Source: Flavobacterium agricola (GTDB lineage Bacteria; Bacteroidota; Bacteroidia; Flavobacteriales; Flavobacteriaceae). Taken from it: a stretch of DNA of 64,000 nt. How positions within the stretch are numbered: the first letter of the stretch is position 1; each line of letters starts with the position of its first letter. The notes below the pieces were generated by a model. It saw only the letters and a list, made by a program, of their open reading frames with translations. It made no database searches and was not told where the DNA came from. A program made the position numbers and the translations under genes. The DNA lies in contig NZ_CP081495.1 of NCBI RefSeq assembly GCF_025919725.1, forward strand, positions 744,001 to 808,000, in the 5' to 3' direction. Below, piece after piece: positions 8,357 through 17,994 of this stretch.

Positions 8357-9103
8357 ATGAAATTGTTAGAAGGAAAAACAGCAATTATTACTGGTGCTAC
8401 GCGTGGTATTGGTAGAGGAGTTGCTGAAGTTTTCGCAAAACAAGGTGCGAATGTGGCTTTTACATACAGCTCGTCTGAAGAAGCTGCCAAAACATTAGAA
8501 AATGAATTATCAGCTTTAGGTATTAAAGCAAAAGGATATAAATCTAACGCTGCAGATTTTAATCAATCTCAAGAATTGGTTGATGCAGTTTTAGCAGAAT
8601 TTGGTACTATTGATATTTTAATCAACAACGCAGGTGTTACTAAAGATAACTTATTAATGCGTATGTCTGAAGAAGATTTTGATTCGGTTATTGATGTAAA
8701 CTTAAAATCTGTTTTCAACATGACCAAAGCCGTACAAAAAACAATGCTTAAAAACCGCAAAGGTTCAATTATAAACATGAGCTCGGTAGTTGGGGTTAAA
8801 GGTAATGCCGGACAAACAAACTACGCAGCATCAAAAGCTGGAGTTATTGGTTTTTCTAAATCAATCGCGTTAGAATTGGGTTCTCGTAATATTCGTTGTA
8901 ACGTAATTGCTCCAGGTTTTATTGAAACCGAAATGACAGCTAAATTAGCGCCAGAAGTAGTAAAAGGTTGGGCAGATGCAATTCCTTTAAAACGTGGCGG
9001 ATCTGCAGAAGATGTTGCTAACGTTTGCGTTTTCTTAGCATCAGATATGTCAGCTTATGTAACCGGTCAGGTTATTAATGTTGATGGCGGTATGTTAACA
9101 TAA
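8357..9103 (+). CDS. fabG: 3-oxoacyl-ACP reductase FabG
   Basis: A 248-residue classical short-chain dehydrogenase. It has the cofactor loop TGATRGIGRG (residues about 12-21), NNAG, the catalytic Ser143, Tyr156 and Lys160 (SSVVG and YAASK), and the C-terminal YVTGQVINVDGGM found in FabG. It reduces 3-oxoacyl-ACP with NADPH in fatty-acid elongation. It stands apart from other fab genes here, with its own promoter and a 72-base gap to the next gene. Confidence 0.94.
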   Translation: MKLLEGKTAIITGATRGIGRGVAEVFAKQGANVAFTYSSSEEAAKTLENELSALGIKAKGYKSNAADFNQSQELVDAVLAEFGTIDILINNAGVTKDNLLMRMSEEDFDSVIDVNLKSVFNMTKAVQKTMLKNRKGSIINMSSVVGVKGNAGQTNYAASKAGVIGFSKSIALELGSRNIRCNVIAPGFIETEMTAKLAPEVVKGWADAIPLKRGGSAEDVANVCVFLASDMSAYVTGQVINVDGGMLT

Positions 9104-9175
9104 TTAAAAAGATAAGTTTCATTTTTACAATTATTTGATTTATTTTCACAAAAGCCAAATCAAATTTTTTTTAAA

Positions 9176-11200
9176 ATGATGCAAACGCAAACCTTATTAA
9201 TAATCGCAGCTGTTGCGGCAGCGTTTGGATTATCTTATTTACAATATATTTTTAAAGCTAAAACAAAACGAACGTACGTTTATGTTTTAGCTTTTTTGCG
9301 TTTTATAAGCTTTTTATTGGTGTTTGTTTTACTTATAAACCCAACTATTACAACTAAAACCCAACAAACAGAAAAGGTTGTTTTACCTGTTTTACTAGAT
9401 AATTCTCAATCTATAAAAATATTAGATAGCGCTTTTACACAAACCAATTGGGTAACTTATTTCAAACAGCATAAAGCACTTAATGCAAAATATAACGTAC
9501 AAGTTTATCCGTTTGCAAAAAATATTGAATTAGAAACCGATTCTTTAAGCTTTGCTGGGCGAGAAACGCAAATTGCACAAGCTGCCATAACCTTAAAAGG
9601 TTTATATAAAAATTCGCACCATCCGGTTTTGTTAATATCCGACGGAAATCAGACGCAAGGTTCCGATTATGTTTTTGCTTTTTCACCCAATAATACCGTA
9701 TATCCGGTTGTAGTTGGAGATACAGCTTTTGTTTACGATGCGCAATTAACCCACGCACAAACTAATAAATATGTTTATTTAAATAATGAATTTCCGATCG
9801 AAGTTTTTGGCTATGTTGCCACACAAGTTCCTACAACAGTTAATTTGGTTGTTACCGAAAGCGGAAAGGTTGTTTATAAAAAACAAATAGAAATTACACC
9901 CAATAAAAATGCCATTGCCGAGGTGATTTATTTAAAGGCACAAGCTGTAGGTGTAAAAAAATATAAAGTTGAGTTACAAAGTAAACTACCCGAAAAAAAC
10001 ATACAAAACAACAGTAAAGTTGTTGCTGTTGAAGTAATTGATCAAAAAACGAATGTTGCCTTGCTTAGCAACATCATGCATCCCGATTTAGGTACATTAA
10101 AAAATGCAATCGAAAAAAACGAACATCGCAAAGTAAGCCTTTTAAAACCTGATCAGGTACAATCGCTGCAAGCATATGATGTTGTAATTTTATACCAGCC
10201 CGATGCAGGTTTTGCTAAAGTTTGGGATGAAATAGAAAAAAAACAATTGAATTATTGGCTTATTGGTGGTTTGCATACCAATTACAATTGGCTCAATCAA
10301 AAGCAAAAAGATTTTCAGTTTCAATTCTCTAATCAAAAAGAAGCATATGCCGGTCAAATTAACCCCAATTTTACTGTTTTTGAACCGCCTAATTTAGCAT
10401 TTGATGCCTTGCCGGGCTTAGATATGCCTTTCGGAACATTTAAGCCCCAAACGCAGCAAAATACCTTATTGTATTTAAAAATAAAAGGAATAACAACCCA
10501 TTTGCCTTTGCTCACGTTTACTGAAGTTCAAAATAAACAGAAAAAAAGTTATTGGTTTGGTGAGAATTTATGGAAATGGCGGATTGAAACAGCCGATCAG
10601 AATTCGTATTTTGATGAATTAATTAATAAAATTGTTCAATATTTAGCCATTCAGCAGCCCAAGCAAAACTTATTGGTAGATATAGATCCGATTTACAATC
10701 AGAACGAAACCATTCAGGTAACTGCTCAATATTTTAATAAAAATTTAGAATACGATGCGCAAGCGGTTTTAGAGGCCAATTTAGAGCAACTTACAACCAA
10801 TAATAAAACGAAGCTTGTTTTTACCTCAGCAACCAATCAAGCGATTTTAAATCTTGAAGGTTTAGATCCTGGTGTATACCAAATTCAAGTAATCGAACCT
10901 AAAAGCAAAACGCAAATATCCAAAACATTCGAGGTGCTTGCTTTTAACCCAGAAAAACAAGCGTTACAAGCCAATAAACAACAATTACAAGCTTTGGCTA
11001 ATCAATTTAAAACAAGCTTGTATTACAGTCAGAATATAGAAGCTGTTATTCAAGATTTACTTGCTAATTCAGATTATGTGCCAACACAGCATGAAAGTAA
11101 AACTCAAAAAAGCTTGATAGATTGGCGTTATATTTTATTACTTATTTTGATTTGCTTTACTGCCGAATGGTTTTTACGTAAATACAACGGATTAAAATAA
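9176..11200 (+). CDS. Membrane-anchored vWA-like protein
   Basis: A 674-residue envelope protein of a family common in Flavobacteriia and of unknown function. Two N-terminal membrane segments (residues about 5-22 and 35-55) precede a vWA-like region with LLDNSQSIKI and LLISDGNQTQGSDY, which resembles degenerate metal-site motifs. Beta-rich domains follow, and a C-terminal membrane helix (YILLLILICFTAEWFL) anchors the end. The layout recalls BatA/BatB-type or gliding-associated vWA proteins, but no MoxR ATPase is nearby. ATG codons at 9176 and 9179 are both possible starts. Confidence 0.75.
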   Translation: MMQTQTLLIIAAVAAAFGLSYLQYIFKAKTKRTYVYVLAFLRFISFLLVFVLLINPTITTKTQQTEKVVLPVLLDNSQSIKILDSAFTQTNWVTYFKQHKALNAKYNVQVYPFAKNIELETDSLSFAGRETQIAQAAITLKGLYKNSHHPVLLISDGNQTQGSDYVFAFSPNNTVYPVVVGDTAFVYDAQLTHAQTNKYVYLNNEFPIEVFGYVATQVPTTVNLVVTESGKVVYKKQIEITPNKNAIAEVIYLKAQAVGVKKYKVELQSKLPEKNIQNNSKVVAVEVIDQKTNVALLSNIMHPDLGTLKNAIEKNEHRKVSLLKPDQVQSLQAYDVVILYQPDAGFAKVWDEIEKKQLNYWLIGGLHTNYNWLNQKQKDFQFQFSNQKEAYAGQINPNFTVFEPPNLAFDALPGLDMPFGTFKPQTQQNTLLYLKIKGITTHLPLLTFTEVQNKQKKSYWFGENLWKWRIETADQNSYFDELINKIVQYLAIQQPKQNLLVDIDPIYNQNETIQVTAQYFNKNLEYDAQAVLEANLEQLTTNNKTKLVFTSATNQAILNLEGLDPGVYQIQVIEPKSKTQISKTFEVLAFNPEKQALQANKQQLQALANQFKTSLYYSQNIEAVIQDLLANSDYVPTQHESKTQKSLIDWRYILLLILICFTAEWFLRKYNGLK

Positions 11201-11212
11201 ATGTTATAAATA

Positions 11213-11246
11213 AAAAGCAACCGCAGCATTGCGGTTGTTTTTTTTG
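11213..11246 (+). terminator. Rho-independent terminator
   Basis: CAACCGCA and TGCGGTTG form the stem around GCAT, flanked by A and T runs. It lies 13 bases after the vWA-like gene. Confidence 0.9.
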
Positions 11247-12051
11247 TTTCTGTAATTCATAATAACTTAAATATAAAGTAAAATGTATTTTTTAAAACAG
11301 AAAAGAATAGGGGTGAAGTGAAAATAAAGCAACAACATTTTTAATTAGCTATAAAATAGAGTATTTATTTTTTGTTCATATTTTTAATTAACTGTTGCAA
11401 AAAATATTCATTTAAAAACTTTTTAAGTTTTAATTATTTGTAATAGTTGTTTGTAATATTTTATTATGGTTAAAATAATGCAAGTTTTGTTTTAAGTAAA
11501 TATAAATAATAAGAATGAGTAAAATTTTGTTGTGTAATTTTTGTGTATTTGTAAAATTTAAAACAAATCGTTTTTTAGAAGGCCAAAATCATATTAAGGG
11601 TTTTTTTTGAACAAAAATCAATATAGATTTTATTTATAATAAAAAACTAATTAGCATATAATCAAAATAATAAGCATATTTATATCAACTAAAAGTTTAA
11701 GTAAATTAAATCAGTAATTACTCTTGGTTTTTATATAATTTAATTTTGTAAAAAGATGCTTTGTTCAGGTTTGTTTTATAAAATGTCTTATTTGTGCATT
11801 TGTTGTTTTTTAGTTTTATGAATTTATTTTTTATTCGATGTCGTTATTGTGTAAAATAAAATTAAATGCTAATCATATTTTTTTGTAAACTTCTAACAGA
11901 ACAATTTAAAATTTGTTACAAAAAATTTTACCTTTAAATTGTATTATGTGCTACTTTAAATTGATTTATTTAATTAGATATTTTAATTATTTCAAAGTGA
12001 GATATTTCTTAATTAATTATTAAGTTTATGCTAACTATAATCTCACTAAAA
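11247..12051. other. Long AT-rich intergenic region
   Basis: About 800 bases without a credible gene on either strand. It is much more AT-rich than the flanking genes and contains several near-consensus TAnnTTTG boxes, the best being listed separately. I see no tRNA-like fold, tandem array or inverted repeat of note. It leads into the tricorn-type peptidase and may carry its distal promoter and a long leader. Confidence 0.6.
11724..11748 (+). promoter_or_regulatory. Possible promoter of the tricorn-type peptidase
   Basis: TTGG at 11724 and TAATTTTG (TAnnTTTG) at 11741-11748 lie about 17 bases apart. If used, the leader to the ATG at 12052 would be about 300 nt. In such AT-rich DNA chance matches are likely. 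Confidence 0.3.
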
Positions 12052-15000
12052 ATGAATAAAAAAATTACTACGCTATTTAGCTGCCTTTGTTTTTTATCAG
12101 CAGCTGCTCAACAACAAGCTTATTTTACTTCAAACCCATCTTTAAGCCCAGACGGAAAAACAGCTTATTTTAGTTACGAAGGAGATATTTGGAAAGTAAA
12201 AACATCGGGCGGAAATGCATCTCGTATAACCGCTTTACCGGGTGAAGAAATTAATCCGCGTGTTTCGCCAGACGGAAAATGGTTGGCATTTAGTTCAAAC
12301 CAATTTGGTAATTACGATGTTTTTGTGATGCCCATTCAAGGCGGACCAATTAAGCAACTAACTTTTCATCAAGCAAAAGATGATGTAGAAAGTTGGTCGT
12401 GGGATAACGAAACCATTTATTTCACATCAACTGCAAATAATAATTACGGCAGTTATAAAGTAAATGTTAATGGCGGTACGCCTCAACCTTTATTTAGCAA
12501 TTATTTTAATACAACCAATGGATTAGTTGAAACGCCAGCGGGCGAATTTATTTTCACCAATTCAACCGAAAGTTCAAATCAGGTTGCTCGTAAACGATAT
12601 AAAGGTGAAAATAACCCCGATTTACTCGCTTACAATCCTAAAACAAAAGCATTTAAACAATATACCGATTACAACGGAAAAGATTTTAATGCATCGGTTG
12701 ATAAAAACGGTGTTATTTATTTTATTTCTGATGAGAATAATGGCGAATACAATTTGTATAAAATTGAAAATGGCATCAAAACAGCACTTACGCAATTTGA
12801 TTCTTCAATAAAAAAACCTTCGGTTTCTGCTGACGGATCTAAAGTTGTTTTTGAAAAAGATTATCAATTGTATTTGTATGATGTAGCAACAAACAGCACC
12901 AATCCGATTTCGGTTCAGGTTAATACCAATCCGGTTTTAGCAAAAGATAAAAGTTTTACTGTGGCAGATGATATTTCGTACTTCGATGTTTCTCCCGACG
13001 GAAAAAAATTAGCTTTTGTAAGCCGCGGAATTGTTTTTGTTTCTGATCTAGAAGGTAAGTTTGTAACCCAAATTACCAACGGTAAAGAACGTGCTATGGA
13101 AGTAAAATGGTTGAAAGACAATAAAAACCTGCTATTTAATCAAACCAACAACGGGTACCAAAATTGGTTTACGGTAGAAGCTACCGGTAAAGGTTTACCC
13201 AAACAACTAACAAACGATTTACGTAACAACCGTGATATTGCGTTTAATAACGATTTAACCGAAGCGGTTTATTTAAGCGGTCGTGACGAAGTACGTTTAT
13301 TAGATTTAAAATCGTTTAAATCTAAACCGATTGTAAAAGATGAATTGTGGGCCTTTCAAAATTCTGCACCTTCGTTTTCACCTAACGGGGAATATGTTTT
13401 GTTTACAGCCAAGCGCAATTTTGAGTTAGATATTTTTGTGCATCATATCAAAAAAATCAAACAATTAATTTAACCAACACCAGCGTTACCGAAACCGATG
13501 CAGTTTGGTCGCCAAATGGTAAGTACATTTATTTTACGAGCGATCGTATCAATCCGTCTTATCCATTAGGAATGCAAAATCCAAGCGTTTATCGTTTTGC
13601 TTTAGATTGGTTTAACGATCCGTTTAAATCCGATCAGTTTGATAAGTTATTTGAAGAAGAAAAGAAACTAGATAAAGCAGAAAAAAAACAAGAAAAAGAA
13701 GCGTTTAAAGCGCTAACGGTAAATGCTGATGGTGTTTTAGAACGTGTAGAACGCGTTTCTGACCGTTTCGGTAACCAATCATCTCCACAAGTTTTTGAAG
13801 ATGGCAAAAAAGAAGTTGTGTTTTACAACACCAACCAAGAAAACGGCAAATACCAATTGTACCGCAAAACGTTTGTAGATTTTGATGAAACTAAAAACGA
13901 TAAAATATTTAATCGTGCCTCGTATCAAATTTTAAAAAACGATAAAAACGTTTACTTTTTAAGCGGTGGCAACATTTATAAAATGGGAATTAACGCCACC
14001 AATCCGGAACAAATTAAAATAAACCATGCGTTTACTAAAAACCTGAATAATGAATTTGTACAAATGTACGATGAAGCATGGGCTGGGGTAGAAGAGAATT
14101 TTTATGACGAAAATTTTCATGGTTTAGATTGGCAAGCCAAAAAAGCACAATATGCAGCTTTTTTACCTTACGTTACCAATCGTAACGATTTACGTATTTT
14201 ATTAAACGATTTGTTGGGCGAATTAAATTCGTCGCATTTAGGTTTTTCATCATCAGGTAAAGAAGAAGAAAAGCAACTTACCTATTTTACCAACGAAACC
14301 GGAATTGTTTTTAAAACAGATAATCCGTTTGAGGTAGAACGCGTGGTGCGTAAATCGCCAGCATTTGCACAATCGGTTGATGTTTTGCCTGGCGATATTT
14401 TAGTTTCGGTTAACGGTGTGAAAATAGACTCAAGCCAAAATCGTGATGCATATTTTACAACACCAACCAAGCAAGATGAATTAGTTTTAGAATTTAATCG
14501 TAACGGTAAAGTAAAAACTGCCAAAATTCATCCCATATCAAACGCGGCTTTTAAAGGCTTGTTATATGATGAGTGGATTGCTGCTAACAAAAAACAAGTT
14601 AATGAGCTTAGTGATAATAAAATAGCGTATTCGTACATGAAAAATATGGGGACGGCTGAATTAGAATCGTTTTTGTTGGATATGGTTGAACAAGAAAACC
14701 AAAAAGAAGGATTAATTTTAGATTTACGATTTAACACCGGCGGAAATGTGCACGATAAAGTACTTAACTTTTTAGCACAACGTCCGTATTTACAATGGAA
14801 ATACCGCGAAGGTCAATTAACCGTACAACCTAACTTTGCTCCTGCAGGTAAACCAATTGTTTTACTTATAAACGAATATTCATTAAGCGATGCCGAAATG
14901 ACAGCTGCTGGGTTTAAAGAATTGCAATTGGGTAAAATTATTGGTCAAGAAACGTACCGTTGGATCATTTTCACTTCAGCAAAAGGATTGGTTGACGGAT

Positions 15001-15173
15001 CGTCGTACCGATTACCTGCTTGGGGAACTTATACGTTAGCTGGTGATAACCTTGAAAAAACAGGGGTTGCGCCAGATATTTATGTAAAGAATACGTTTGT
15101 TGATCGTTTAGAAAATAACGATCCGCAGTTAGAACGTGCAGTGCAAGAAATTTTAAAAGATTTAGCCAAATAG
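12052..15173 (+). pseudogene. Tricorn-type S41 peptidase, frameshifted
   Basis: Two open frames, 12052-13473 and about 13456-15173, together make one protein of about 1040 residues. It has a signal peptide (MNKKITTLFSCLCFLSAAAQ), N-terminal beta-propeller repeats (LSPDGKTAYFS, VSPDGKWLAFSSN and others), a PDZ domain (VLPGDILVSVNG), and an S41 serine peptidase domain with SLSDAE (Ser codon 14886) and the GLVDGSSYRLP segment. The frame breaks in a run of seven A (13450-13456); one more A would join HHIKK to NQTINLTN..WSPNGKYIYFTSD and restore the propeller. ATG 12052 is preferred over 12028 because it places the signal peptide correctly. Either a real mutation or a homopolymer sequencing error. 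Confidence 0.88.
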
Positions 15174-15179
15174 TTTTTT

Positions 15180-15740
15180 ATGAAAATTGATGTTAAGGCA
15201 AACTTTTGTTTAGAATTGGTTACCATACAGGATGCGCCAGCTATTTTTGATATTATTGCTACTCAAAAATTGTACTTAGGGCAGTGGTTGCCATTTATAA
15301 AACATACCAACCAAGTAAGCGATACCGAAAATTGGATTGCCAGTTTGTTGCAAAAACCAAAAGAAGCTTTAGAATTTACATTTGCTATGAAAGTGAACCA
15401 GCAAATAATTGGCTTAATTTCTTTATTACGGACCGATTTGGCAAACAATAAAACTGAAATTGGTTATTGGGTTTCAGAAAGTTTTTCTGGACAAGGGTTT
15501 ACAACCTTAGCAACCCAAGCTATTTGTAATTATGCTTTTAATACGTTGCATTTTAACAGAATAACCATTAAGTGCGGTAGTTTAAATTTTGCAAGCCAAG
15601 CCATTCCTAAAAAATTAGGATTTACTTTTGAAGGAATTGAAAGGCAAGCCGAACAATTGCAACCTAATTTATTTCATGATTTGCATGTTTTTTCACTTTT
15701 AAAAAGTGAATATCAGTCCATAACATTCAACTGCGATTAA
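15180..15740 (+). CDS. GNAT-family N-acetyltransferase (RimJ/RimL-like)
   Basis: A 186-residue acetyltransferase. The order of segments fits the RimJ/RimL branch: LGQWLPFIKHTNQVSDTENWI, EIGYWVSESFSGQGFTTLATQAICNYAF (the acetyl-CoA binding V-x-x-x-x-[Q/R]-G-x-[G/A] region, here SGQGFT), LHFNRITIKCGSLNFASQAIPKKLGFTFEG. Such enzymes acetylate protein N-termini or small amines in the cytosol, and the target is unknown. It begins 6 bases after the peptidase stop and may be co-transcribed. Confidence 0.88.
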   Translation: MKIDVKANFCLELVTIQDAPAIFDIIATQKLYLGQWLPFIKHTNQVSDTENWIASLLQKPKEALEFTFAMKVNQQIIGLISLLRTDLANNKTEIGYWVSESFSGQGFTTLATQAICNYAFNTLHFNRITIKCGSLNFASQAIPKKLGFTFEGIERQAEQLQPNLFHDLHVFSLLKSEYQSITFNCD

Positions 15741-15763
15741 TTAACTAATTTTTAATAAACTTT

Positions 15764-15820
15764 TTGTTTACAATAAAATAACCCCAGAAATAGGTTCTGG
15801 GGTTATTTTATTGTAAACAA
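15764..15820. terminator. Long perfect inverted repeat, probable bidirectional terminator
   Basis: Two 26-base arms (15764-15789 and 15795-15820) are exact reverse complements around the 5-base loop ATAGG. The GC-rich core CCCCAGAA/TTCTGGGG lies innermost, with AT-rich outer pairs. It follows the GNAT gene by 23 bases, fitting a terminator, though the perfect length is unusual. Confidence 0.75.
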
Positions 15821-15885
15821 ATCACTCGTAATATTAAATTAATTTTAACTTTTGTAAAATCGTTTTTTTACTTTCTCAAAGCCCT

Positions 15886-15893
15886 TATTTTTG
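15886..15893 (+). promoter_or_regulatory. Putative -7 element of the 86-residue gene
   Basis: TATTTTTG matches TAnnTTTG and is followed 22 bases later by the ATG at 15916. No well-placed -33 TTG is visible. Confidence 0.45.
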
Positions 15894-15915
15894 CATCAGC
15901 TAAAACATAATAACC

Positions 15916-16176
15916 ATGAACGATTTAAAAGATTTTGCTGAAGAGTTAAATGAAATTAATGAAGCTTTGGAAAATCAGCAACCTGATGCTGATCATTTAC
16001 TTTATGATTTAGAAAAAAGAGTTGAAATAGCAATGGATATGGAACACGATCCGAAAGCTATTTATCGCTTTGAAAAACTTTTACATAAAATTCAGAACAC
16101 AAAAAAAGAATTTGATTTTTATGACGAAAATACCATTATGGATTATATGTTTCCGAATGGGCAAGACGAAGATTAA
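15916..16176 (+). CDS. Small acidic conserved-type hypothetical protein
   Basis: An 86-residue, strongly acidic, helix-rich cytoplasmic protein with no signal or membrane segment (DFAEELNEINEALENQ, LYDLEKRVEIAMDM, ending FPNGQDED). I do not recognise a named family. A -7 box upstream, a terminator immediately downstream and normal codon use for the window argue that it is a real gene, transcribed alone. Its charge and heptad-like hydrophobics suggest a small helical adaptor, which is speculation. Confidence 0.7.
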   Translation: MNDLKDFAEELNEINEALENQQPDADHLLYDLEKRVEIAMDMEHDPKAIYRFEKLLHKIQNTKKEFDFYDENTIMDYMFPNGQDED

Positions 16177-16195
16177 AGCACATTGATCTTTTAAT

Positions 16196-16232
16196 TAAAA
16201 ATCCCGTGGTTGTTGTGGACCCGGGATTTTTT
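16196..16232. terminator. Terminator between convergent genes
   Basis: AAAAATCCCG and CGGGATTTTT pair around a 15-base loop, with a T run on the plus strand and an A run giving T on the minus strand. It sits between the acidic protein and the converging GH79 gene. Confidence 0.75.
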
Positions 16233-16245
16233 AATTTACTACGTT

Positions 16246-17810
16246 TTACTTTGGTAAAGTAAAAAAACTTAAGCTATATGCAGGTATTTTTACTATTCCT
16301 TTTTTTACGTCTTTACCAATAATTTCTGGCAATTCATCGGCTTCTGTAATAGCAAGTTTATTTCCGTTTAAAAAAACTTCAGTTCCTTCTAATTTATCTG
16401 ATGTTAATGTAAATTGTTTTGCATTTTCAGATAAGTTTAATTCAATTTCTTTCTCATTTGTATTAATAACTAACAAAGTTAGGCTGTTGTTGGTGTTTTT
16501 TGTGTTGTGCGCAAATAAGTAAACTCCAGGTTCGCCTTTTCCTGCCTCATAAACTTCGGTTCCCATTAATTTAGACCAAAGCAAAGCAGCCCAATAATTG
16601 GGTTTAGGTAGGTAAGTACTTTGATCTAATAAGCTGTAAATTCCTGCTGCTAAGGTATTGTACATAATTATCTGAACGCCTTTTTTAGCTAAAGATCCGT
16701 GTTGGTATAATATCTAAACGAATCTAAATATGTTGCTGAATACGGATCACCGCCTGCAGCAGCTTGTGCTGTTTCTGTTATCCAAATTGGTTTACCTGGC
16801 ATAAACTTGTCACGCATTCCGGCATAAAAGGTTTCTACGGTATCCGTTTTAAATAACCAAGCTTCTGTTAATGCATCTTTCGCTTTTATTGTAAATGGCC
16901 CGCTTTGCATCATTCTAATTGATGCAGCTCCATAAAAATGATATGAAAAAACATCAAATTTAGCTTCTGGTTTGGCAGATAATAAAGCTTCGGTTGGTAA
17001 AATGGTCATACCAACTCCTTGTAAAGTTACGGTAGGCGAGCCCTCGCCAACCGAACTAGGACCTACGGTTAACATATTAGGAACGCTATCTTTCGCCCAT
17101 TTGTTAAATACACGAACATCGGCAGCAAAGTTATTGGCATCATATTTTGGATTAATATCCCCACCAGCTGTTGGCATGGTTGGTTCATTAAATAATTCGG
17201 CTGCATCTATTTTACCGCCTAAACTTTTGGTATAATCTAATAGTTTTTGAGCTTCAACGGGCGTCCAAACGCCATTTTTATCACGCACCCCGTTTGAAAC
17301 TGCGAAGGAAGTAATTAATTTGTTATCTAAATTTTTAACAAAATCTACAACGCCTTTCCATTGCTTTTGGGTAACTACATTTGCAAAACCTTTTGGTGCT
17401 GGAGCCGGTGGTAAATCGTTATCTTGAAAATAAATGGAATTGGCCCAGGTTCCGCTAACGCGAACATAAGCTGGTCCTAAACCTTTTGCCATGTTTACCA
17501 ATCTTTTATTTGTTAAATCGATTGGTTTTAGCTCCTGATACAAATCTGGATTTTTTTCTGAAACGTTGTATGTTGAAACCGATTGGGCTGTTGGTAGCGC
17601 TTTCATATCTTTATACGGTTTCCAGAAGCCACCACCGATAACTTCGACCATTTCGACATTGTATGATTGATAATATTCGCTTACCGTTCCAATCTGTTTC
17701 ATTTCCTTTGGATTAATTGCTGGTTGTTTTTCTGAATCTTTTTTATCTGTTTTGTTACATGAGGCAAGCATGGTTATGATGCAAACGCAATAAATTCCTT
17801 TACGTATCAT
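16246..17810 (-). pseudogene. Heparanase-like GH79 glycosidase lipoprotein, frameshifted
   Basis: Read on the minus strand, 17810-16689 encodes a lipoprotein (lipobox LASC, Cys18) with a TIM-barrel. It has the likely acid/base Glu209 in ELFNEP and nucleophile Glu346 in WITETAQ. It then goes out of frame after SFRY (near 16710). The other frame, 16704-16246, continues as YQHGSLAKKGVQIIMYNTL..YWAALLWSKLMGTEV and a beta-sandwich C-terminus, exactly the heparanase/GH79 order. One missing base explains the break. The intact product would be about 520 residues, surface-anchored, and act on uronic-acid-containing glycans. Substrate is inferred only. Confidence 0.85.
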
Positions 17811-17994
17811 ACTTTTAAGTTTTAGTTATTGTATAAAACGTTTGCATGTTGTTGTAAATTATATAGTTGCGGTTTTTATATAAATAATGTATCTAAAAAG
17901 ATAAATAATTATATCTATAAAAATAGGTTCTCTATAAAATATGTGCGAAATTTACTTTTTGTAAAAACTTTACATTACTTCATATTATATTTTA

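Noticed and set aside
12028..12051. Alternative start ATG 12028 of the tricorn-type gene
   Set aside because: It adds eight residues before an otherwise perfect signal peptide that begins at 12052.
13450..13456. Programmed -1 ribosomal frameshift
   Set aside because: The zero-frame codons are preceded by C, not A, no stimulatory hairpin is evident, and the family is not known for recoding; an indel is simpler.
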